The notes beneath the pieces are model-generated. The model was given only the letters and a program-made list of their open reading frames with translations, did not search any database and was not told the DNA's origin. From Limnoperna fortunei (lineage: Eukaryota; Mollusca; Bivalvia; Mytilida; Modiolidae): 64,000 nt of DNA. The DNA lies in contig OX104119.1 of NCBI GenBank assembly GCA_944474755.1, forward strand, positions 48,605,657 through 48,669,656, given 5' to 3'. Of the stretch, positions 46,964-60,300 are shown piece after piece (positions within the stretch are counted from its first letter, which is position 1; each line of letters opens with the position of its first letter). The position numbers and the translations under genes are program-made.

Positions 46964-49900
46964 AGTTCTGTTCTTATCTGTACACAACTATAAAATGAGA
47001 CTTGACAGCTGATCAGTTTGACGTGATCACAATCGTGTGATTATAGACACGTTCTGTGTACAGTTGTTATTATAAAACATCTGAAAATAACCTTTTGCAA
47101 AACAAAATTTATACAAATATTTTAATGTTTTGTGCAAAGTAAAGGTATAGGTACCATATTGGTACAATTGCGGTGACTTTTACACAAGATTAACACCACC
47201 ATCGCCCCCACCACCGCCCAAACAACTGTTAATGAATTACATTTTTTTAATGTTTTGACCACATTAGCGATTGTAAAGCTACTGTTGTACATCAGCAGAG
47301 ATATTTTATCAGCACCTGTTTTGGCGTAAATCAATAACCCCATTTAGTTGAAGGAGGGTGAGAAATATGGCAAAAAAACAGGAACACAACACTCATATGT
47401 GTGACGTGCGGTACTGGTGTAAGAAGAAGAGAAGTATAGTTTATGGCCGTTAGACGTATTCGCTCACGTCGCTAGAAATAGAGAATGTTTGGATTTTTTT
47501 TCGTCCAAACCTATCTGAGATCGCATTCTTTTAATACAATTTTAATTCTCGCAAAGTACTCAGCATGTTGTAAATTTAAGGCCATTTTAATACATTTGTA
47601 CAAGACAACTATCTGTGAGTACGTCGTTATTGTTAAACGAGAGGCGAGGGAATTATGTGGGCAACAAGTAAAATTTATTTAATCCTTATTTGCTTTTTAT
47701 ATTGGTTCCTTAGTGTCAGTTATATCTTTAACAAAGCAAATTGGTTGAATACAAAATAAAACAAATGCTATTCAAATGATTAATTGTTTTCTTAAGGTCC
47801 AGCAGCAATATTTTAGTTTTATTCAGGACGAAAACACAATTGACAAGAAAGCTGGATCGACCACTGAAACAAAATGTTGGCTTTTTTAAAGTCTACAGTA
47901 GGGTCTTTATTGTACAAGGAGTGTAGAGCTCTTCCAACACGTTACCTGCTATGATCCACAGTCAGGCTTTTTATATTATAACTTGAATCTCATCAAAATG
48001 GCTTCCTTATACTTATTTTTGAGCTGAACAGTTTGGGGTTTATCAATGTACACCCTAAAATCCATCTGTGTACGAATCCTACAATAACAAATATGTGAGG
48101 CACCAAACTATGGTAGGATCAGCTACTCTATTTAAAGTTTAAAGTTGTCTTGATTGTACAAGGCGCGTGGCATTCTGCACAGACGTTACCCACTTTGGTA
48201 TGCGGTCAAGCTTCCAGTGAAATAACCTATCAGTTGTACAACCAACTATGGGACAACTAGTAAAGTCCTTACTAGCTTTGCGTATCAAGACAAACGAAAC
48301 CCTATACATTATACAGCAAGTTTATATTTCATTATTAACCATCATTTAAGATTATATTACTATTACAATCTAAAAATTGTACAATAATGCAATGACACAA
48401 AAGTATATATTTTGTGTCATTTTCCTTTCATGTGTGTTTGTCACAGTCTACTAGCCATGATACAAAAAATAACAGTTCATAACCGGGCATGCGTGACTAA
48501 TTTTGGAGTAATCAAACAATGATAACGTCTCACAGTAACTAACAGAATGTTCAAAAATAAACAAAGCAAGATACAGCTAAATAAAAAACACAATGTAAAT
48601 CCCCTCCCCCTCCCCCCCCCAAAAAACCCCCAAACGAAAACGATCAAACAAAACATCAAATATTGCACATTTTCCTGGAAATATAGCTTTCTCGCCCTCA
48701 TAGCACTTGCATTTAAGTACGTCTGCTTGTATTCTGGTATTATTAAACCCCTACAGCTCCTTATTGTTTTAACGGTTTAAAAAATTACATGCAATATTAT
48801 CTGCCCTCCGTTCGCGACTATCAGAGCTATACTTTCGCAGCTACCTTCCGTTAACAATCATACAATTTAAATAATCTGAGCAAATCTCTTCACGTTGCAC
48901 AAACATCAACAGCAAGTTACAAATCCCGAATTACTGTTCATTCATCGCAATAACTTGCGAATAACCTCGCCATGTTTTGGGTTAATCCGACAAATCAGAG
49001 AACTGAATAGGATTATAACAGCAGTATATTTCGACCTACACAAGAACCTACAACTCATCACATACTGTACATCAATGCGTTGTAATTACAATTAGAATTT
49101 CTAAAAAAGTGATGCGTAAATCTCCCATGGCCACTGCCAACTACTGAAAATTAATAATAACACCACCAAACAGTTACCAGAAATGATAACGATATAAAAT
49201 ACAAAAATATAGAAAGATATATTCTTGGTAATAAATAAACGATAAACAATCTATAGTGCAATTGGTTTTTGAAGTGGCATTCTCACGGTGATATCTGAGG
49301 TTCGCCTTCACAGGCTCACCTGAGATACACCGTGAGAAAGCTACTCCCAAAAACCAATTGCCTTATATTCTGTATAAAGTATGACAATTGCAACAATGTC
49401 TCATTCGCTATAAACCTAAAGTACACAATTTCAAATAATTAGAAAACCATACATTAGTTATCTCTCTATTCCTGCATTAAATGTCATTAAACAGCGGTTT
49501 GTCATTCCAGAAAAATATACATTTGACATAATTTCCATGAATGCAGGATAAAATAGTAACTTTGAACAATTGATATTAGGCAATACTAGGAGGTCATATG
49601 AAAGATATAAATTTTACACATAAGTGTTGCAGTTTCTCCCAGTTCTGGGAAATACAGGTCAAATGGGCTACTATAAAAAGGGGCAAATATCACTTGTTGA
49701 GTCTTACTACATATTATCGTTTGTGTTTGCAATAGATGGATGGATGGATGGATGGATAGATGGATGTGGATGAAGGGATGGATGGATTATATAGATAGAT
49801 GAACAATGTTGTATCTTCGTTAAGATCAAGGCAAAGTATTTACCAAATATATTTCAACATCGTGCTTTTGAAGTTTTATTCATCTTAATGTTGATAATGT

Positions 49901-50267
49901 GACCATGTTTTTATTAATTCCCAAAGTTTCTGGCCTGGACAATCGGTCGGATTTACGTCTCTGTGACCTTTCAGCACGTAGTTCGAAGGTATTTTATTCA
50001 GATGAAGTCCACATGCAATCAGGCTTTTAATTGCGTTTAATGCAGCATCGTTAGGAACATGGCCTTGAAAATTTCCAATGACACATATTGCTGAAAAATA
50101 AAAAAGACTTGTTTGACTTAACTTTGTATAAAATCAGTTAGGAACGAATTAATGTCTTTGCTATGCATATGACCGTAATTTTCTTTGATGAACATATACC
50201 AAACATAGGTTACAGCTAAAACAAAATCCAAATGTAAACACATCAACCATAAACAAGGACCACAAAG
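46040..50267. repeat. Tandem segmental duplication, unit B (~4.23 kb)
   Basis: Unit B mirrors unit A and ends inside P5 intron 5 with the same CAAGGACCACAAAG. It lacks the ~465-bp segment of A and has a 17-bp insertion near 47,299. The A/B junction carries about six bases (AAATGT) not explained by unit A's left edge. Confidence 0.95.
46964..49884. other. Duplicated spacer, unit B copy
   Basis: It has the same content as the unit A spacer: 5' flank of the chimeric locus with CTTATC at 46973-46978, hairpin at 49,257-49,360 and GATG microsatellite at 49,733-49,802. No gene is supported. Confidence 0.5.
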
Positions 50268-53200
50268 GTTCCTTTAAGATCCCATATTAAAGCAAATCAT
50301 ATCTTAACTTAAATTATATCAGTATTGAAAATTTTTAAAAAGCCCGAAGTGAGCTTCTCTTTTTTGAATCGGAATGAAGAATGGAACGCATGTGATATAG
50401 ATGAGATATATGAATATACCTATTCCAACACTGTTGTAATTAAGGGTATGAGCTCCAATTTGATCCCAGCCTCTTGCCTCATAAATATTACCGTCTTCAC
50501 CCACCACAAAACTATATCCTATATCACTCCAACCTGAAATAGAAGGTTACTTTAGATAACATTTCTTAACAAAAATTATGCACGATATCTAATAAAACTA
50601 AATAAGTATAGGTTTTTCCAAATGGTATGTATATATAAATGTGACTGAATTTGACAGTATATAGAACATGTACCTAGCTTGAGAATTAGGCCCATTTACT
50701 TTCGGTGTCAGTTATGCATAAGTGATATAAATTTTGTGATTTAAATGAATAATCCATTATATTTCTGCAATATTGAATCTTGGCGCTAAACACGGTTAAA
50801 TCAACGAAAAAATGAATCCTACATCACTATTTTTAATCCTATAGACACACATGTACCTGACTGTTCAATTTAAGATTTCATTGCGTTTCCTGATACTAAC
50901 ATTTTGGCGAAAACGTTGAACCGTTCTGTGCAGATTGTATCAAGTGTGTATTTCCTCAGATGAACGACTTAGCAATAACTAACATCTACATAAAGGATTT
51001 AAAATCTAGTCGAACTAACACTTATTTTTAAAACTATTCGTATTTTACCTACCGTGCGTATCCATGTGATAGTTCTGGTAAGATTTTATTATAGCTGTAC
51101 ATTCTTGTTTAGTGTGACAAGCACCCGATTCACCATGATGGATGAAAACATAATGCGGTAGCTGTGGCAGGTGGCCAGCCGGATGTTTAGGAGCACGTGC
51201 ACCCCATTCTGCGCGCGATATTATATGTGGACAACCAGCTGTAGCGCCGGCTCCACCAGAATGACCTGAAATGAAGAATTTAAGTTCGGTGTGTATTTGG
51301 AAATTTGATTATTTCACATAATAAAGATACAGTTTAAATAACTGTCTCAAGAATATTTTTAATGTGAGCATCTTGTAATATAAAGTTGCTTAATATCGTT
51401 AGTAGTTCATAATGCAGTATCTACAAATATGAAAACGATTTCAGCACATTCAGAACAATACAATGTTCAAACAGTATTATATACTTACTTGCGCATGCTT
51501 GAAAGTGTAACCATTTATCTGCAACCCATGCGTCCTAGAAAAACATCAAAAGTCATCGTGCATACTTTTATATAGGTAAATTAATTTATATTGCTTTTAC
51601 TTTTAATACATAAATGTCCCGAAATATATCAGTGGTAAACAACTGACAACATCCTTCTCGTATTTATACTTTATTTCCAAGATATAAAGAAATGTTTTAT
51701 CTTTTCAGAATTGTAAGAGAATACGTCTATACGTGTAACATAGCATGAGTTTATGGTTTTAAGCGTTTTGCAAGTTATTTGTTCTTGCATAACAGTTGAA
51801 CGGAAAACGCCTGGATTTGACAGTTAAAGGTCATTGTATCGACACAAACGATACCCGTATGTAGATCGGTTACGCCCATAAAAAGCGCCACCTATAATTT
51901 TGTATTATCGTCGTTTCAAAACGATGTTGCATTCTTACAGAAAATAAACTTCCACTAGAGAGTATAGAAAACACAATTAGAGTTATTTCTTTACATGACT
52001 GAATATTTCTGATACGCGGGCAGTGTGCACAATGTGCTCGAATTTAAGATTGAAAACAGGTTTGTCTTCAATGTACACATGGCGGAAGTAGAATGTTTAC
52101 ATTTTTAGGTTCACACAAAAGCTGACACAATTTTGTGTCCGGGCCCGATCCTGTGCATTATTGATCAATTTAGGTAGGTTATCCAATGATATTTGACGTT
52201 ATATAAGTGGTTATGGGTTACCATCCTTGTTACAAGTTTGTTTTTGTTTATGAAGGGGACCACCCAAAGGATGCTATGTAATCCAATTTTCACGAGTGAA
52301 ATTAATATATACTCCTCATAATTTCCAGTTTTACAAAAAACTAAAGTAAAAACAAAATTAGAGAAACAACCTACGTACAGATGTGCATAATTTCCTTTAT
52401 TCAAGAAAGCAGAAAGTAAAAGAACCAACTGTAATATTTTAAATAGATATAAATGTATTTTCAAAAAAACCAATTACATAAAGTTCAATACACATACATA
52501 GGTTGATGTGATAAATGAAAATCCATAGATTTTAAGTGTGATTGCCAATTTGTATTAACCACTGAAATCCCACATTTAGAGGAATTAGTGCAGTTTGTTG
52601 GATGTCTACCAGGGACAAGGTGGACCTCTGTTGATTGAAATCTTATTATCATCCAATCAAATATCGTTATAGTTACATGAATAATAATACGTTAATATTT
52701 TATTCCTTAAATTTAGAATTCCATCAAAAACACAAGTTGCATTTGCCTATCTCTTCTCTCATATAATGACTAAAATTAGAGACAGGGTTGAGCTCTACTG
52801 AAATTCTAAATAACATTATTCAAGTCCATATGCCTAGGCCCTAGGTCCTTTTCCATATCAGTGACTAAATATATTTTGCCATTTTGTCTTGCTGATGTAG
52901 ATCAGAGACAAGGTGAGGATATACTGAAATCATATTCATATATAGTAATGTAGATGCAGCATGCATTCATTTTTTCTTAATATATTTTTGTTAAACAATA
53001 AAAGGTAAGATAAAATTAATAATATAGTTGAGCACTCCAGCCTGCAAAACAAATTATCCTGATGACATTCTTATTATTGTTATTCTTCCTAGGTCTATCG
53101 AACTTGCAATATATGTATGTGTCTCTATGTTTAAATCAAAGTGCTGTTATGTATTGTAATTTTAATCATAATAATCATACTAATACTTTATTTATAGAGA

Positions 53201-56200
53201 GTAGCACTTCCCTGAGGCCCTCATTAAAGGTTCATGTAGACAGATTATTCAAACCTGATATACATACATGTGAAACGGTGAAACGCTCAGCAAAACTCGG
53301 AAACTTTTCCTCCGTGTAATACTATTAATAAAATTCATAATACCTCAAGCCTGGTACGTTTTACTCTGACCGTGTTATACTGATCTTACCGTGTTTTATT
53401 TATCGCAATGAAAGGTGTGTAATTTAACATGAGCCAGCTTAAGGTTGTTTGATTTTTTTTTCACAATACAATTTCACTTAGAACAGATTTGCTAATATGC
53501 TTCATTTATTTATGATTATTGCATTAAGAATTTAACTTTTTAATCATTTGTTGATATTTACATTTTTATAATTCAGATTTTTAATTTGTTTCTATGTATA
53601 TAGAAGTTTAAAGATAATTTCATCATAATTAGTTAGAAAAGGTTTACATGTAACCATAACATAACAATTAATTATTAATTAGAAAATTGTTGAACCTTGA
53701 TAAGTTGGATTTTTTGTGTGAAATGATCTGAAATAACTTAATTTATTGTTTTTCAGACACCTCTTTGCATTTTTTCTGTCTCGAACTGTAATATTTTATA
53801 GGGAATGACAATATTATTTAATTTGCAGAAAACAGGAATATATTCATCAACTATTGTTTTTATTATTTTGATTAGTATAATTATTATTTGAAACCATTTT
53901 AGTTTATTATGCATTTTATTGTAATGGTATTCTTTATGTGTGTCTGTGTTTTTAATTGTTCAATTGCTTTTATTAGTATGTATACATGCTAATATTTCTC
54001 TGTTGTTTAGAAAGTTCTCAATTCTTCTTTTACTTGAAAAGCAACTTGAAATATTCTACCACCCCATAACATTTTTTCTTGTACATATATTTAAAAATAT
54101 AGAATAATAACTAAAATGTTCCAAAATATAAATGTCCAAATTCACATTTTATCCCTCGTTAGTTTAAAGACATCATAAACGAATGTTCCTAATGTTCGTA
54201 AAGAGTTATCTCCCATTATCACAGTTTTCGTCACAAATAAGCTGACACAATTTTGTGTCCGGGGCTTTAACGATCAACATTTAATAAAATTAGAACACAA
54301 ATTATATAGTTCATCAGATTTTATACCCCTGTATTGGTTACCATTCCGATTTACATTATTATTTTTTATTTTTCTTCGACTATCGCAAGGTTCCAGAAAA
54401 AAACTTCAATCGTCATTTAAAAATATTTCGGTAATATTTTTCACCAATAAATATATTTGAAAATTAAGCTTATTTATTCAAGATTTCAAAACATTAAATT
54501 TTATTTTTGTACAATTTGAAACAGGAAGAAACGAAGTGTGCATATTGACAAAAAATCGCGGATTTCTTGACAAAAGTCACGTGACCATTGTCTTGACCTT
54601 AGACTCCATTAATTGGTTTTCCGTTCAACTGTAATGCATTATAGAGAATGGTTTGTTTTATAGGCACTATTTGTATTTGTTGGCGTCCGATTCCAATGTT
54701 TTTAGACGTTCTTAAGAATGCAAACTTATGTAAAAATAAATTCATGTTAAGGCCTTTGATTTGTTTAGCTAGAAATCAAACATGTATATAATGATAAACA
54801 TTACAATTCTTTAATTTTTTGACTTTTTTAACATAGAACGTGGTATACGAAGAAAATGGTTGGACATTAAAACCAAATTTTGGTCAGAAAAGAAACTAAA
54901 TATTGTTTTCAGTTTGAACAGATATGAATATTTGTGGTGGATATCTACGCCGAGTTTTACTATTCACCTTTCCGTTATAATCTATATTTGCCCATGTATA
55001 TCCACCGTCATTATGACGACCTCCTTTGTCCTGATGACATTCACCAACAGCAAGTGTACCCAAAATAGGATGTGATGTCCCAGCACCAGACCGTGCGTTT
55101 ACTTCTCCTGTCGCGCATGCGCACTGGGCCCCATGTGTTTCTTTTGTCAATAGTGAAATCAACAATATAAACAAAAACCTGTTTAAAAGAAAACCCATTT
55201 TTTACTTCATTAACACATGATAGTATGATAGAAGATCAACAACCACAGTACACAAATTAATTTTTTTTTATTTAGCTTTGACGAAGGTAATTGTATTTAT
55301 ACTTGGATGGTCAGAGTTTTCCGCTGTATCTATACAATCCGCACAATCATGTACCTAACCGTAGGAGAATACAAAGTTCCAATAATGTTATTTCTATCAA
55401 GCTCCATCTTGTACTCATAAAATAGAAATTCAATGACGTTATGCATTAAGACATTCACTAAAAGGATTTATACTTTAACGTGTAATCGTTCAGCCAGACA
55501 AACAGGTCGTGTTTCTGTAACCGTTATTCAGTAAGTGGGGTCCGTGTCAAAGGTGTGCACAATCATACGATATGACATTGTTGCCCAAGATTAGTTGTGA
55601 AAGCATCAATATCTGCTTACAAGTAATAAAAACTTCTATTTTAACGCAAGCAGGCAAAGAGAATATAAATAAGTGTAAATAATAAACGATGCTATCATTT
55701 TAGGATCATTTTGTCTTATCTTTTGATTTCGGGCTAGATCGTGTTGTTATAACTTGTGTCTTATAATGACAAGTAAATATATTCAAACAGTAGTATTTGT
55801 ACAATCTGTTTTCTATTCCTACTGTTATTTGTATTTTCGACAATGTTTCTAACAGGGACCCATTTATTAAGGCTTTGAATATGTTTTGTTCCTTTAAATA
55901 ATTAAAACTGGTTCAATTTGACCCATTTTACCACGAAATAAGATATGTTAAATCACATATTACTAACACAAATAAACTAAAATAAGATACTGGTATTTTT
56001 GTTTTTCTTCTAAACAGAGCAGATCGATCGGTGTTGTGGATAGGAAACGTTAAGGTCTAGTAAAAACAAACCTTCAATTACACCAGTATTTTTCTATCCA
56101 CGACTTAAGCCTGTGTTAAACAACATTAAGAAGAGGAACATCAATATTTAACAAGAATTCAGATCGAAATAAAAAAAAACTATTTTTGAGAAACGTACTT

Positions 56201-56204
56201 ACAT
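49885..56204 (-). CDS. P5: secreted SH3b-PGRP amidase, six exons
   Basis: Minus-strand exons: 1 ends at 56203 (AT of ATG); 2 55178-54968; 3 51534-51489; 4 51265-51053; 5 50533-50420; 6 50090-49885 (stop). The product is about 263 residues. Signal peptide MFLFILLISLLTKETHG precedes [17 protein letters not shown] and a complete SH3b ([11 protein letters not shown] + [16 protein letters not shown]), then PGRP from [16 protein letters not shown]. Zinc ligands are expected in [12 protein letters not shown]-type HH, IGYSF and GHRDVNPTDCPG. The stretch around the last ligands ([20 protein letters not shown]) differs from its neighbours, so pocket or activity may differ. An AATAAA follows the stop by 4 nt. 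The 3.4-kb intron 2 holds a ~2.1-kb inserted region bounded by direct repeats. Exon 6 lies in duplication unit B. Confidence 0.92.
52111..54264. repeat. ~2.1-kb region bounded by ~33-bp direct repeats, in P5 intron 2
   Basis: GCTGACACAATTTTGTGTCC with flanking TCACA...AA and GGG occurs at 52,111-52,143 and again at 54,231-54,263, in the same orientation. The core GACACAATTTTGTGTC is palindromic. The region between is AT-rich; an 85-codon open frame at 53,062-53,319 has no recognisable domain. It may be an inserted element, or two copies of a short repeat. Confidence 0.5.
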
Positions 56205-56300
56205 GGTTCTTTTCTTATCAGTATACAAATATCCAATGCGACTTGACAGCTGATTACTTTGCCTTTGACACAATCGTCTTATTTCAGACACGACCTCTAT
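56203..56300 (-). promoter_or_regulatory. P5 exon 1 / proximal promoter block
   Basis: It is conserved with P4 and P6: CTTATC at 56214-56219, GTATACAAATATCCAATG and GACTTGACAGCTGATTA, then TTTCAGACACGACCT. The block reaches the start-codon donor (ACCAT|GTAAGT). Confidence 0.5.
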
Positions 56301-57323
56301 AGTTATTGAAATGAAACCCCACAAATCACCTTATGTTAAACAGCATTTATATTGTTTTGTTTGTTTGTTTGAATTGTGTTTAACGCCACTGAAAATCGAA
56401 CCCGCAAACTCAGTTTTGGAAGACCACGTAATCAATAGTAGTCGAACTACCTTAACCACTCGGCCACCGAGGCCCCAGCAGCACTTATACAAATATTTAT
56501 TATACAGTGCAACGTTAAGGTACCGTATCAGCACAGATGCGTGGTGTTTCCAGCCAGCTGACAAAATATTTTCTTCCAAACAATAGCCTTCCTCTCCAAA
56601 AAATAAGGTTGGTCAACAACATTTTTTAGTGTTGTGACCTCATATAAAGCTTGTAAAACTACTATTGTAAAGTAGAAGAATTTATGGGTTTCACTTGTTT
56701 ATGCATAAATTTTACAATACATCAACAAGACTAAATCACAGAAAAATAATTTCATTTAGTTATGGGAGGGGGTGCAAAGTATGGGAAAAAAGAAGATAAA
56801 ACACTGACGTTCTTTGTTTGTAGTTTAAATTAATGGTATAAACCCTTTTAACAGTACACGAGGGAAATAGTTTGTTTTCGTTAGACTGCTTCCTGTCTTA
56901 ACTAACAAATAGACCATATTTTACACTTGGAACAAGCAATCTTTCGTAGAGTCTGGCTTGTATTGTGTGAGGAAGTAGAAGAGGAAGACGTGTTCTTAAG
57001 TTGTGTAGAGACAAATTAACATCAGTTATAAGGCGGTATTTAAAATCAAATTAATCTCGCCATATTGTTAAACATTGCACACATAAGGAATAATAGATAT
57101 ATAGTCTTGTACAATAGTTAACGGGGTCATTTAGTACGTTACAATTGCGTGTGACTTTCATCAATGTCCAAGCAAAATATTTATTTAAAATGTAAGCGAT
57201 TTGAAGTTTTACTTTGCACAATAGTTTACAGGATCAGTAAGTTACAAATGCTTGTGATTTTCCTCAATGGTACAGCAAACTATTTACCAAAACAAATGTA
57301 AGGTGTTTGAAGTTGTATTTATC
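56301..57323. other. Spacer between P5 exon 1 and P6 stop
   Basis: It includes more sequence shared with the 5' flank of P6 (ACAGCATTTATA..., TACAAATATTT.ATT...CAGTGCAA), a SINE copy with an internal deletion and AT-rich DNA. No gene is supported. Confidence 0.5.
56358..56477 (-). repeat. SINE with internal deletion, minus orientation
   Basis: The plus strand goes from TTTGTTTGTTTGAATTGTGT and TTAACGCCACTGAAAATCGA straight to ACCCGCAAACTCAG, ATCAATAGTAGTCGAAC and CTCGGCCACCGAGGCCCC, so the middle body is missing. Confidence 0.75.
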
Positions 57324-60300
57324 TTAATGTTGATAATGTGGCCATGTTTGGATTAAATCGTAGAGCTTCTGGCCTGGGCAATCAGTCTGTCCTACATCCC
57401 TGTGACCTTTAAGCACGTAGTTCGAAGGTATTTTATTTATCTGAAGTCCACATGCGATCAGGCTTTTAATTGCGTTTAATGCGGCATCATTTGGAACGCG
57501 GCTTTGAAAATTTCCAACGACACATATTGCTGAAAAATAATAAAAATTGTATACCGTGAAACACCATAATAATAGTATAGAAAGAATTAGTGTATTTGCA
57601 ATAAATATGACCGTGATTTTTCCTTCATTTAATTATTCTTAATAAACAAACATAGGTAAGTACAAAAAACATCAATGTAAAAAAAAAATACTCATCAAAA
57701 ATTAACAAGGACCAAAACGGGTTCTTTACAGATCGCGTATGAGGTCAATCAACACGCCTTAGAGAAAGCTGAAAGTATTTCAGTTTTGAACAAAGCGTGT
57801 CTCCTCTCATCTATATAGCAATGAAAAATTACAGATTTATCCAAGCGAAGATGAATATACCTATTCCAACACTGTTGTAATTCAGGGTGTGAGCGCCAAT
57901 TTGATCCCAGCCTCTTGCTTCATAAACATTACCGTCTTCTCCCACCAAAAAACTATATCCTATGTCACTCCAACCTAAAATACCAGAAATGTATCACTGT
58001 TTATAGCAATATTTATTGAAATTCTGCAATATATTTAATAAAACCAAATATAGGTTTGTCATTAGTAAATGGATTACATAAAAAGTAACTGCATTTGACA
58101 GTCTATACTACCTAGTTTTAAAATTATGCCCATTTCATTCGGTGTGGGTGTTGTGTAATTTATCTTAATTTTAAGGTTAAAATAAATTTTCCTTTATATG
58201 GCTGCAATATTGCCAACGTTTGCGATAAACACAGTATGAAATGAATCATACATGACTGTAATGTTTCTATAGATATAACTGGCTGCCCCAAAAAAGATTT
58301 GATTTGATGATTGCTTTACCTCCAGCAAGCATTATTTCAGCTATATGCAGGGCGAAAACAAGTACACAATTCCTCTTTTACAGAGATTTGTCATTTCAAA
58401 CATATAATACACAATGTTAATGTTAATAGATAAGGTAATATACATGTAAATCTTAAAAAAACTTAAACTAATAGGAGATAAAGTACATCATATCTTCAGA
58501 TAAATTACAACGTTTTATTAGGGATAGAAGGGCTTGAAAATTGTAGCAACATGGAAAACGCAAGTCTTCTTAAACTGGATTGATTCATCAGAGTCTAGTT
58601 CGTATTCCGTATCGCAGGACAGTATCGTATATAAAAAGTTAGTTGAAGCCATGTTGTCAAGGCCAGGTATACGCTGAATGTTATAGGATTTATAGCTATG
58701 ATATCGCGCCAAAACTCATCTCGACTGTCTCTTGTATGATCGCAGGATAATATAAATGTTTGAAAATGTTATTGTAAAACTGACCACATTTATCACATAG
58801 TACAAGTTCGTTTTCTTCACGTATTAGGCAACAAATGTCTACAAGAAATTTAGCCTTTTCTCTTAGTTCTGGAAATAGTTTTGCTATAATCCATGCTCTA
58901 TGCGATTGACATGTTGTTTTACAGTCCTTGACCATATCTGTTTGGATAGAAATATTCCGGTCTCCAGAAAGTCAATTGGAAATTTTATCAAGTTATATTT
59001 TCTCAATAGCTCCAAAATGTCGGGAACGAAACCGAATTGTTCATTAACACAGCTGTATTTATTTTCCAGCAATCTTGTTACCAAGATTCTTTTAGGCAAT
59101 GCATTAGATTTCAATCTACAGAGTCTTCCAAGGAAAGCAGTTTGCAAATGTTAATTTCAGTTTCTATGGAGTACATTCCTAATAAGCTACAGCATTTATC
59201 AGATCTGGTTCTTTTAGGTAGACCCTGGAGTGCTTTGCAAATAAAACAATGTGAACGTTCTAGCAGCAATAACTCAGTCTTGATCAAATTATTCAAATGT
59301 GTAATTGTAGAAACTAAATAATACGCTCCATTGAAAGTTGGAACACTGCAACTTCGTTAAGATTTCTCAATATTTTTGTGTAAAAGTTACGTATATTCAA
59401 TAAAATGACGAGCATATATGTTTATGTCAATTGTATTTGCTTTAACATACTGTTTTGGGATATATCTTATCAGTTTGAATAAAAAAACAATATTACCATT
59501 GAAATGTCGACTTAGAGCCGCTTCAAAATTTTAAAACATTTGTTAGACATATTGGAATCGAAATAGATTATTGAAAGAGGGCTCTATGCGAATTAGAACA
59601 TGGCCAGACCTTATATTTGTTATCGCTCAGTATAAAATATTGACAAATATACGGTATGATCATGTTCTTATTCGTTTAGAGCCCGCTTGCAATAATCTAT
59701 TTCTTAAACAATCAATCAATTCTAGAAATATGGACCAAAGTGCAAAATTATCCAAGTAAAGTATTCATTAAGACAAACCTTTGAATTATAACCGTGCTTA
59801 AACTTCCAATAAAAACATAAGAATATCTTTACCTACCGTGCCCATCCATGTGATAGTTTTGGTAAGACCTTATTATGGCTGAACATTCTTGTTTGGTGTG
59901 ACAAGCACCGGATTCGCCATGATGGATGAAAACATAATGTGGTAATTGCGGAAGATGACCTGCAGGATGTGTTGGAGCACGTGCACCCCATTCTGCGCGC
60001 GATATTATATGTGGGCAACCACCTGCAATTACGGTTTCACTAGAATTGCCTGAAGCTAAAATAGATTTCAAAATTACAAACTGTCACATAATAAAAGTAC
60101 AGATTTAATAACTAGATTTTAACATAAGTAATATGGATATATTTTAACGTGGTCATCAATTTTATTGAGTATATACAAACATCTAAAACTATTGTCAAAA
60201 GCATTATTCACTACGATAAAATGTTTAAAGCAGTAGGACTTACTTGCGCATGCTTCAAAGTGTAGCCATTTATCAGCAACCCATGCGTCCTAAAATATTT

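Noticed and set aside
53062..53319. 85-codon plus-strand open frame in P5 intron 2
   Set aside because: It has no recognisable domain, is low in complexity and lies within a probable repeat region.
54896..55198. P5 exon 2 starting at its own ATG (MGFLLNR...) without splicing
   Set aside because: A good acceptor (TTTTCTTTTAAACAG) lies just before the signal sequence and all other members use the split ATG; kept only as an alternative.
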